A DNA stretch of 16,633 nucleotides from Planctomycetota bacterium. Its GTDB lineage: Bacteria; Planctomycetota; Phycisphaerae; Sedimentisphaerales; SM23-30. The DNA lies in the NCBI GenBank assembly GCA_029573975.1, contig JAKQBU010000445.1, forward strand, positions 1 to 16,633, in the 5' to 3' direction. This document shows, one piece after another, positions 1 to 6,800 of the stretch. Each line of letters opens with the position of its first letter. The first letter of the stretch is position 1. The position numbers and the translations under genes were made by a program. The notes under the pieces were generated by a model. The model ran no database searches. It was not told the origin of the DNA and saw only the letters and a list, made by a program, of their open reading frames with translations.

Positions 1-90
1 GCCAACCGGAATCTCATCAAGAATAAGGATATTTTGCAGGTTGGCTGGAAGCTGCGGATACCGTATCCGGAAGAGATAGTGAAACAATAG
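1..90 (+). CDS. C-terminal end of a LysM-domain protein (partial)
   Basis: Frame 1 is open from the window edge to a TAG at 88-90, giving 29 residues. The segment reads ANRNLIKNKDILQVGWKLRI and then PYPEE, which matches the second half of a LysM repeat: an asparagine-rich helix, 'D.LQVG..LRIP', and then the end of the chain. LysM modules bind peptidoglycan or other GlcNAc polymers, so the protein probably acts in the envelope. The domain sits at the extreme C-terminus and everything upstream is outside the window, so the full product cannot be named. It reads in the same direction as wecB, but a 175-bp gap with a strong hairpin separates them, so they need not be cotranscribed. The LysM assignment is fairly secure for so short a piece. 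Confidence 0.7.
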   Translation, partial: ANRNLIKNKDILQVGWKLRIPYPEEIVKQ

Positions 91-102
91 GCCGGCGCCT
101 GA

Positions 103-134
103 CATCCGGCGGCGGCGGGCGGAAGCGCCGGATG
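103..134 (+). terminator. Hairpin just downstream of the LysM gene, possible terminator
   Basis: CATCCGGCG at 103-111 is perfectly complementary to CGCCGGATG at 126-134, giving a 9-bp GC-rich stem with a 14-nt loop. It starts 13 nt after the LysM stop codon. No T-tract follows (the next bases are AAAGGAAG), so it is not a canonical intrinsic terminator. It could be a Rho-independent-like structure, a 3'-end stabiliser or a processing site. Confidence 0.4.
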
Positions 135-180
135 AAAGGAAGCGGCAAAAGCGATTCCCCTTGCTGGTGTTTTCTCTCTG

Positions 181-240
181 TTGGATGCGAATATTGACCT
201 TTGGCGGTTTTGGCCAAGCGCTATGAGGTTGGCAACTACA
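181..240 (+). repeat. Leader repeat, copy A, upstream of wecB
   Basis: Positions 181-209 match 1476-1504 at 25 of 29 bases without gaps (TTGGATG..AATAT.GAC.TTTGGCGGTT). After a 6-base length difference, the match resumes around an ATG-CGG/AGG-TTR stretch at 223 and 1512. Read in one frame, both copies give the pattern LD.NID.WRF...MRL.T. In this copy the frame is closed by TGA at 244-246, ahead of the wecB ATG, and no good start precedes it. It is therefore either a leader or regulatory element, a very short peptide, or a relic of duplicated coding sequence. Confidence 0.55.
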
Positions 241-265
241 GAATGATGGGAATGAAAGTTTTATC

Positions 266-1390
266 ATGACAAAGAAAATAAAAGTGATATGTGTCTGCGG
301 TGCCCGGCCGAACTTTATGAAAATTGCCCCGTTGATGCGGGCTTTTCGCCGGCAGGTCGGATTTCAGACGCTGCTGGTGCATACGGGCCAGCATTATGAC
401 GAGAACATGAGCAAGCTGTTCTTCGATCAGCTAGCGATTCCCAAACCGGACATCAATCTGGAAGTCGGTTCCGGCAGCCATGCCGTTCAGACGGCTCAGA
501 TCATGGAACGGTTTGAGCCGATCGTGCTGGATTTTCAGCCGCATTATGTGCTGGTGGTGGGGGATGTGAACAGTACGATTGCCTGCGGCCTGGTGGCAGT
601 GAAGCTGGGGGTCAAGCTGATTCACGTGGAGGCGGGGCTGCGCAGTTTTGACCGGGCCATGCCAGAAGAGATCAACCGGGTACTGACGGATTCCATCAGT
701 GATCTGCTGTTTGTGACGGAACCGGCGGGGATGGAGAATCTGAAAAACGAAGGAGTCAATTCGCACCAGGCGTATCTGGTCGGGAACGTGATGATCGATA
801 CGCTGCTGGCGAATCGGGAGAAGGCGGAGCAGACGGAAATCTTATCGCGATTCCAATTGGAGCCGCGGCACTACGGCCTGATCACCCTGCATCGGCCCAG
901 CAATGTGGATTCTCCGGCGAGCCTGATTTCGATCTTTGGCGCTTTTGCGGAGATCCAGAAGGAGATGCGGCTGGTATTTCCGATTCATCCGCGGACGCGT
1001 AAAAATATCCAAAAGGCCGGTCTGGAAGAGATGGTAGCCGGGATGAAGAACCTGCTGCTGCTGGAGCCGCTGGGGTATCTGGAGTTTTTGAATCTGACCA
1101 GCCACGCGGCGGTGGTGATGACAGATTCGGGGGGCATCCAGGAGGAAACGACTATTCTGGGCGTGCCGTGCATGACGCTGCGGGAAAATACCGAGCGGCC
1201 GATTACGATTACGCAGGGAACCAATCGTCTGGTGCATACTACCACCGAAGATATACTGGCAAAATACCGGGAATGCACCAGAAAGCCGCTGCCGGCGGGG
1301 CATACCTGTCCGGAGCTTTGGGATGGCCAGGCGGCGGAGCGGATTGTGCGGATCATCGCCGAACGGTTTGCGGGTGAAACGGGCCGTTAG
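266..1390 (+). CDS. wecB: UDP-N-acetylglucosamine 2-epimerase (non-hydrolysing), WecB family
   Basis: This cytoplasmic enzyme interconverts UDP-GlcNAc and UDP-ManNAc and supplies ManNAc-type sugars for surface glycans. The 374 residues are the usual family length and the chain looks complete. Visible signatures run in order: GARPNFMKIAPL at 12-23, HTGQHYD at 39-45, GDVNST at 99-104, HVEAGLRSFDR at 120-130, PEEINR at 133-138, TLHRPSNVD at 207-215, PIHPRTRKN at 239-247, TDSGGIQEE at 286-294 and RENTERP at 306-312. By comparison with E. coli WecB, the catalytic residues would be D100, E122, E134 and H209; all are present. The ATG at 266 has only a weak upstream purine run (GGGAATGAAAG). No UDP-ManNAc dehydrogenase lies nearby, so the onward fate of UDP-ManNAc is not shown here. 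WecB-type epimerases are frequent members of exosortase/EPS loci, which fits the neighbourhood. The family call is secure; the exact sugar product is inferred. Confidence 0.95.
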   Translation: MTKKIKVICVCGARPNFMKIAPLMRAFRRQVGFQTLLVHTGQHYDENMSKLFFDQLAIPKPDINLEVGSGSHAVQTAQIMERFEPIVLDFQPHYVLVVGDVNSTIACGLVAVKLGVKLIHVEAGLRSFDRAMPEEINRVLTDSISDLLFVTEPAGMENLKNEGVNSHQAYLVGNVMIDTLLANREKAEQTEILSRFQLEPRHYGLITLHRPSNVDSPASLISIFGAFAEIQKEMRLVFPIHPRTRKNIQKAGLEEMVAGMKNLLLLEPLGYLEFLNLTSHAAVVMTDSGGIQEETTILGVPCMTLRENTERPITITQGTNRLVHTTTEDILAKYRECTRKPLPAGHTCPELWDGQAAERIVRIIAERFAGETGR

Positions 1391-1418
1391 TTTATTCCGC
1401 CAGTGAAAACTCATTCTG

Positions 1419-1432
1419 TGACGCCGGCGTCA
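1419..1432. promoter_or_regulatory. 14-bp perfect palindrome between wecB and the hydrolase
   Basis: TGACGCCGGCGTCA at 1419-1432 equals its own reverse complement and lies 29 bp after the wecB stop. With no loop it would be a poor hairpin in RNA, but it has the form of an operator for a dimeric DNA-binding protein. It could also be chance in GC-rich DNA. No T-tract follows, so terminator function is unlikely. Confidence 0.25.
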
Positions 1433-1475
1433 AAAGCTCTTGGACTCCTTGTTGTTGGAGGGCCAGAGCGGTTTT

Positions 1476-1530
1476 TTGGATGACAATATCGACTTTTGGC
1501 GGTTCCGTCTTATGCGGTTACGAACAATTT
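1476..1530 (+). repeat. Leader repeat, copy B, upstream of or inside the hydrolase 5' end
   Basis: This is the partner of the copy at 181-240, with 25 of 29 identical bases at 1476-1504 followed by a second short match around the ATG at 1512. It falls where a longer TTG-initiated hydrolase reading frame (from 1440) would encode residues 13-30. Because the other copy sits in clearly untranslated sequence ahead of wecB, this copy argues that the hydrolase is translated from the ATG inside it, or from a site further downstream. The alternative is that both copies descend from one piece of coding DNA. Confidence 0.5.
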
Positions 1531-2660
1531 TCAAGGCACTTCTGCAATACGTGCAAAAGAGGGAGGCGGCGGGGCCGGATGGGATATCTGCGGCGGAGGA
1601 AGGCGGCCAACGGCGGCAAATTCCCCCTGCGGCCTGTTCCAGTGCGTGGGACGATTTGTTGGGGGATAGTAAGAATCTGCACGAGTGGAAACTGCATAAG
1701 GAGGTTCTGCGGCGGCGGTATCTGGACCTGATTCGGGATGACCGGAAACCCGTGCGGGTGCCGCTGGAGCTGAAGATCCATGAGTCGGTTCCGGTGGATC
1801 ATGCGTATAGCCGGCAGAAAGTCAGCTACCAGGTGGAGGAAGGGGAACGGGCGTCTGCCTATATTGCCATTCCGCTGGAGCGGGCGGGGCGGCTGCCCGC
1901 GGTGATTGCCCTGCACGGCACGGATGAATACGGCAAGGAGCAGACGGCGGGGCTGGCGGGCCAACCGGAGAAGGCGTATCTGGATCATCTGGCGCGGCGG
2001 GGGTATGTGGTGCTGGCGCCGGACCATTTTGTAATGGGGGAGCGGACTCCGCCGGAAAAGGCGTATGATACGCGGCGGTTTTATCAAAAACATCCGGACT
2101 GGACGGCGGTGGGAAAATGTACGTATGAAAATTCGATCGCGGTGGATGTCCTGGAATCGCTGGCGGAGGCGGATCCGGACCGGATCGGGGTGCTGGGGCA
2201 TTCGCTGGGCGGGCATAGTGCCTATTTTCTGGCGGCCTATGACCAGCGGATCCGGGCGGCGGCGTGCAATTGCAGCGCCCCGACGTTTGGCCAGAACCCC
2301 CAGGTGAGGGACTGGGCGCGTGATTCGTGGTACAGTTATTTCCGGCATCTGCGGCCGGTTTTTTTGCGCGGAGAGCTGCCGCCGATTGATATGCACGAGA
2401 TTATTGCCTTGATCGCCCCGCGGGCGTTTCTGGATATTTCCGGGCTGAATGACGGGCATCCGCTGACCCAGCGGCAGCGTGTTTTGATGCATATGAAGAT
2501 CATGGAAGTATATGAGCTGGAAAAGGCCCCGCAAAATTTTGCGTTTTATGTGCATGGCCAGGGCCATTCTGTCCCCTATGATGCGCGTCAGCTTTTGTAT
2601 GCGTGGATGGACAGGCACCTGAAAAAGCCCGAGGCTATTCAACCGCGCCGGGTGCGTTAA
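1512..2660 (+). CDS. Alpha/beta hydrolase, dienelactone-hydrolase/acetyl-esterase-like
   Basis: This is a soluble serine hydrolase with no signal peptide or membrane segment. Numbering from the ATG at 1512 (382 residues), the alpha/beta core begins near residue 100. An ALHG strand end, the likely oxyanion region, lies at 133-136. The nucleophile elbow GHSLGG has Ser231, a probable acid is Asp314 in GLNDGHP, and the catalytic His is His352 in GQGHS. It is most like the dienelactone-hydrolase/acetyl-xylan-esterase branch, so an ester or O-acyl substrate is plausible. The specific substrate is unknown. The start is uncertain: the frame stays open upstream to a TTG at 1440, but that region contains the leader repeat shared with wecB, and conserved sequence seems to begin only around residue 45. 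The ATG has just a weak GGCGG about 9 nt upstream. It follows wecB in the same direction, which suggests tailoring or turnover of the same glycan (inference). Confidence 0.8.
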   Translation: MRLRTIFKALLQYVQKREAAGPDGISAAEEGGQRRQIPPAACSSAWDDLLGDSKNLHEWKLHKEVLRRRYLDLIRDDRKPVRVPLELKIHESVPVDHAYSRQKVSYQVEEGERASAYIAIPLERAGRLPAVIALHGTDEYGKEQTAGLAGQPEKAYLDHLARRGYVVLAPDHFVMGERTPPEKAYDTRRFYQKHPDWTAVGKCTYENSIAVDVLESLAEADPDRIGVLGHSLGGHSAYFLAAYDQRIRAAACNCSAPTFGQNPQVRDWARDSWYSYFRHLRPVFLRGELPPIDMHEIIALIAPRAFLDISGLNDGHPLTQRQRVLMHMKIMEVYELEKAPQNFAFYVHGQGHSVPYDARQLLYAWMDRHLKKPEAIQPRRVR

Positions 2661-2663
2661 AGC

Positions 2664-2915
2664 TAGCCCGCATATTTCCCAGGCTTTTGTTTTTCAGCGG
2701 TCTTTTTGCCCGCCTTCTTCGTTCTCGTCGCTATCTGTCCTCGACATATTGCCCTATATGCCTGCGGAAGATAGCTTCTGCGGCCTCGAAGGCAGCCAAA
2801 AATTTGCGCTGAAAACGGTCTGTTGATGTCAGCGAAGAGAAAAATAGTACGCACTATATGCGGAACAGTGAAGTTAGGATTCTGTGTGTCAAAACCCCGT
2901 GAAAAATGCGGGCTA
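2664..2915. mobile_element. TA-flanked, TIR-bounded repeat element (MITE-like)
   Basis: The left end TAGCCCGCAT (2664-2673) and the right end ATGCGGGCTA (2906-2915) are perfect inverted repeats. The similarity runs on inward through a C-rich stretch to CTTTTG on the left and CAAAA on the right, about 27 bp in all with a few mismatches. Both ends abut a TA dinucleotide, which is what insertion into a TA target, as by IS630/Tc1-mariner-type transposases, would leave. The roughly 250-bp interior has no credible gene and holds a 128-bp palindrome. A third copy of the end lies at 10323-10350. Calling it a non-autonomous mobile element is inference; it could instead be a REP-like dispersed structural repeat. 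Confidence 0.6.
2689..2816. repeat. 128-bp imperfect palindrome, long hairpin, possible bidirectional terminator
   Basis: Matching arms all share one centre: 2689-2699 with 2807-2816, TTTTT 2703-2707 with AAAAA 2798-2802, GCCTTC 2712-2717 with GAAGGC 2788-2793, GCTATC 2730-2735 with GATAGC 2770-2775, and CATAT 2745-2749 with ATATG 2756-2760 around a 6-nt tip. Paired coordinates sum to 5505 at four separate stems, so the two arms carry no net indels. It lies between convergent genes and could terminate transcription from both sides. Confidence 0.75.
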
Positions 2916-3782
2916 CCGGCCGTAGGAAAAGTGGAGTTCGGCGGCCTGGAGGGATTCAAGCTGGCGGCAGACGGGGGTGAACCGATGGCGGGTCATCAGC
3001 CAGCGTAGTTTGGCGGCGGTGCGGCACAGGCCGACCCGGTGGCGCCAGCGGCTGAGGCGGGACATGGGCAAGAGGGGCTGCTGGGGATCGAATTCCCAGG
3101 GATGCAGGTAAATCATGCCGAGGGTATGGCTGCTTTCGGCTTGCCGCAAGGCCCAGTCGATCATGCGGATGGGCAGCAGCCGCAGATAGCCGCCGCCGCC
3201 GATGGGCCAGTTGGTATGGAAGAGCCGCAAGGTAAGCGGGGGGATTTCCAGAAGGCGGCCGCCGCCGGGGCCGAGGGCCTGGTGCGGCTGGGGGGGGGCA
3301 TCCGGCACGCCATAGCGGTCATGATGGACGGGGAAAATAGACGAATCATAGAGGAAGCCTTCCTCCGCCAGCACATCCAAAGCCCAGGCGGTCCGGCGGG
3401 TGATGGAAAAAGTCGGGGCTCGATAGCCCAGGACGGGCCGGCCGGCGAGATCCTCCAGAATTTTTTTACTGTCCCTTAATTCCTGCCGAAATTCGTCCCG
3501 GCTTACCCGATGAATCATGGTGTGGCTCATGCCGTGGGAGGCGATTTCATGGCCCTGGCCGGCGATTTTTTTTATCAGGTCCGGGTTCTGCCGGGCGGCC
3601 CAGCCGAGGATGAAAAAGGTGGCGCAGGTTTGCTGTTCGGCCAGGATTTCCAGGATTTCGGTAATCCCGATGTGCAGCCGGCTTTGCCAGGTGTGCCACT
3701 GCTGCGAGGAAATGCGGGCGGCGGCGGCTTCCACCTGGAAATATTCTTCGACATCAAAACTCAGCAGATGATCCATGTGCAT
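2913..3782 (-). CDS. Polysaccharide deacetylase, exosortase-associated DUF3473 type
   Basis: This is a NodB-fold carbohydrate esterase predicted to remove N- or O-acetyl groups from the exopolysaccharide. Its 289 residues are a normal length for the XrtA-linked deacetylase family (polysaccharide deacetylase plus C-terminal DUF3473). Signatures are SFDVEEYFQV at 8-17 with metal/catalytic Asp10, the zinc motif SHGMSH with His83 and His87, GYRAPTFSI at 119-127 with Arg121, YDSSIFPVHHDRYG at 145-158, GGGYLRLLP at 196-204 and YLHPWEFD at 225-232 with His227. The C-terminal part (LCRTAAKLRWLMTRHRFTPV, 252-271) is DUF3473-like and appears complete. No signal peptide is evident. The gene is the last of the leftward exosortase-TPR-deacetylase set, 21 bp after the TPR stop, with GGAA just upstream of its start. 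Its TAG stop coincides with the edge of the repeat element. The family assignment is strong; the exact substrate is inferred. Confidence 0.93.
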   Translation of the reverse strand: MHMDHLLSFDVEEYFQVEAAAARISSQQWHTWQSRLHIGITEILEILAEQQTCATFFILGWAARQNPDLIKKIAGQGHEIASHGMSHTMIHRVSRDEFRQELRDSKKILEDLAGRPVLGYRAPTFSITRRTAWALDVLAEEGFLYDSSIFPVHHDRYGVPDAPPQPHQALGPGGGRLLEIPPLTLRLFHTNWPIGGGGYLRLLPIRMIDWALRQAESSHTLGMIYLHPWEFDPQQPLLPMSRLSRWRHRVGLCRTAAKLRWLMTRHRFTPVCRQLESLQAAELHFSYGR

Positions 3783-3803
3783 CCATTTCCGGCGGCTGGT
3801 TTC

Positions 3804-6800
3804 TCAGGGCTGCTGCGCCGGAATTTTGTCCAGCTCGGCCCGGGCTTTTTGGATGATATCGGCCATGACCGGCGTGACGGCGGTTCCGTCTTTCTGCATT
3901 TTTTGCCCGATTTGCACGGCGGCCTGCCAATGCCAGGCGGCCGACTCGGTTTGGTTTAGAGCTTGTTCCGCCATGGCGAGATGGTAGTGAACTTCCGGGG
4001 AATTGGGCAATTGTTTGATTGCCCAGCGGAGGGTTTGAACCGCGGATTCGTAGCGGCCCAGCAAATAGTCGATCCAGCCGGCTGTATCGCGGACCGTGGG
4101 TTCGTTAGGCATAGCCTGCAGGACCGCTTCCATCATTTTTTGGGCTTCGGCAAGTTTTTCCGGGTTTTCCGAGTAGAGCAGGGTCATGACATAGGCGGCG
4201 TTATTGGCGGCCATGAAATTTTTGGTTTCGTTCCAGACGTTCTGATAAATTTCCAGAGCCTTCTCCAACTGGCCGGCGTTTTCCAGGGCGATGCCCTGAT
4301 AGAGCAGGAGGTCGCCCGGATCCTGTCCCTCGGCGATGATTTGGCCGTATAAAGCGGCGGCTTTTTCATATTCCTGCTCTTCCAGGAGGATTTTCGCTTC
4401 GATGGTTTTGGCCAGCAGGCTATCTTTCGGTTCCAGCAGTTCCAGGGTTTTCTGCATTACGGCCTTATCGGCGACAAAGGAGCTGGCGGTGGCCGCCGCC
4501 CAGAGGCAGGACGGGCGGGCGTGCAGCACTTCCAAGGCCCATTGGCGGCCCAGTTCGGGAATTCCCAGATCGAGTGCGGTATTGGCCATCAGCAATTGTA
4601 CGGCTTCGGGGCGATTGGGATGGGCCAGCGAATAGGATACCAGTTCCGAGGCGATGGTGCAGTCGAGGGAGCGGGGATTTTGGAAGCGGGCCAGCTCCGC
4701 CTGGGCCAGGTCGTTTTGGCCGGCGGCCAGGCGGATGCAGATTTTGTATAAAAGCGGGACGGGCCGCATATTCGGATTTTGGGCGGCCTGCCGGTCCAGT
4801 TCCTCCAGGCGGGCCAGGCGGGCCTGGATTTGATTTTCATTATTTACCCGGCCGGCGCAGCAAAGACCCAGTACGGAATCGTAGAAATCGCTCTCGGGGG
4901 CCGGCGTGAGCAGTTCCGCAGCCTGGTCGGGCTGCTGATCGAGGTAAAGCAGGATAGCCAGAAGGCGCCAGGACCGCTGACCCGACCATTGCCCCGGCTT
5001 CTGCCCCGCTGCCTGTTTGGCAATGTCCGCGCACAAAGCGGCGGCGGCGGGCCGGTCCGAGGCCTGCACGAAGGCCCGGGTCGCCGGCAGACGAAGTTCG
5101 TCAGGCAGAGGCTGATTCCTATTGTGTCCCTGGAGAAAGGCGGAAAAGACCGATACTGCTTCATCGGGCCGGTTTTCGGCCAGCAGGGTATTCATCATTT
5201 CCGCGGCGGCGGCGGCGTCCTGGGGATACCGGGCCTGTACCTGGCGCAACCGTTCTACTTTTTCATCGGTATCTTCGGTGAGCCAGGCGAGCAATAGCTG
5301 GGCCTTTACATAGTCCGGGCTGTATTCCGGGATTTTTTCCAGCATCTGGCGGGCTTGTGTTTTTTCGCCCAGGATGGCAAAATTTCTTCCCAGAAACAAC
5401 TGGAGTTTGGGATTGCTGCTGTAGCCGGAGGCGGCCAGCGCCTCATAACAAGCGATGGCCTGTTTTTGCAGGCCCCATTCCTCAAACAAAATACCCTTCT
5501 CAAACATGGCGGCCGACCAACCGCTTTGTCCGGATTTTTCGAGTTCCGCCAAAACTTCCAGGGCCTGCTGGGGCTGCTGGAGGCGGTTCAAGGCCCTGGC
5601 CAGAGAACGATAGATGGCAAACATATTGGGCTGGAGGTCTTTGGCCTGGCGATAGCAGGCGACGGCTTCTTCCCAGCGGTTTTGGCCTTCCAGAACGGAG
5701 GCGCGCAGCAGATAGGGTTCCGGATCTTGGGGGAACAACTGTTCTTCTTTTTCGGTGAGGGCCATTGCCTGGTCGAACTGCTGCCGGTCTTGATAGTAGC
5801 GAATGAGTTTGCGGAACAGGACTTTGTCCCGCTGTTCGCCGGCGGTGCGGGAAAGGTTTTGCGCGATGGCGTCGGCCTCCGCCGGGCGTTCTGCCTGGAG
5901 GAGCAGGCCGATTTTGATGAAATCGACGGATTCTCCGCCAATTTTCCCCTGGCGGATGGTATTCAGCAGTTCCAGAGCGGGGGCGATCTGTCCCTGGCTG
6001 ACCAGGCTTCTGGCGGTAAAGAGTGTGGCGAGGCTGCGAACTTCCTGGGGGGCTTCGATATTTTTTTCTGCGCGGCGATACGACTCCATTGCCTGGGGGT
6101 ACTTTTTCTGCCCTTCCAACAGCCAGCCGAGGGCCAGATCGATCAGATAGGTTTCTGCGCCCGGGATGACGGACAGTTTTTTGGTAATTTCTTCGGGGTT
6201 GTTCGTTTGGCTCAGGAAGCGGGTCAAGACCAGATAATTGGAGAGGTTCCGGGGGCCCATTTGCAGCAGGATGCGGTATTGTTCCTCGCACTGATCCCGT
6301 TGGCCGAGAGCCAGATAGGCCTGGCTGAGGAGGGTTCGGATTTCGATGCTGTCGTTTTTACGGGTTAATTCGGTTTGACAGATTTTGATGCATTCTTCGG
6401 GCTGGCCGGACTGGAGATAGGTCATGGCCAGGCCGATCCGGTCGGCAATGCCTATTTGCTCCAGGGTCGGAACCGCGGGAAGGGTCTGTTCCTGGATCAG
6501 TTTCAGTTGCAGTGCCATCAATTGGGACTGGGTGCTGGGGGAAGAAATTTGTTCCAGCATTTGCCGGCATTCTTCCAGATCCCCGGTTTCCATTTGGATC
6601 CGGGCGATGGCCAGCCGATAGGTGTCGTTGTTGCTGTCGAGACGGAGGGCTTCCCGGTATTCTTCCAGGGCCTGGAAATTCCGGCCGGTATCGGCATACA
6701 TTTGTCCCAGCGCGAAATGGATACGGTGCTGCCGGGGATCTTTTTCTAATTCATCCAGCAGGATTTTTTCCGCTTCTGCTTCCCGGTCGATTCGTATCAA

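Noticed and set aside
17..217. A 66-codon minus-strand frame over the LysM end and the following hairpin
   Set aside because: It overlaps the LysM coding sequence and the GC-rich hairpin, is Pro/Arg-rich, and has no ribosome binding site or family similarity.
1518..2642. A 374-codon minus-strand frame opposite the hydrolase
   Set aside because: The translation is Arg/Pro/Gln-rich without domain features, and the plus strand has a full alpha/beta-hydrolase triad.
2580..2660. Possible PEP-CTERM tail at the end of the hydrolase (KKPEAIQPRRVR)
   Set aside because: PEP-CTERM needs a PEP motif, a hydrophobic helix and then a basic end. There is no hydrophobic segment here, and the protein lacks a signal peptide.
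2663..2959. A 98-codon minus-strand frame running through the repeat element
   Set aside because: It spans both the TIR and the palindrome and starts inside the deacetylase gene. Its sequence follows from the repeat's structure, so I treat it as non-coding.
5355..6368. A 337-codon plus-strand frame inside the TPR gene
   Set aside because: It is the complement of regular TPR coding sequence. The Phe/Gly-rich product matches no family I know, and no ribosome binding site is evident.
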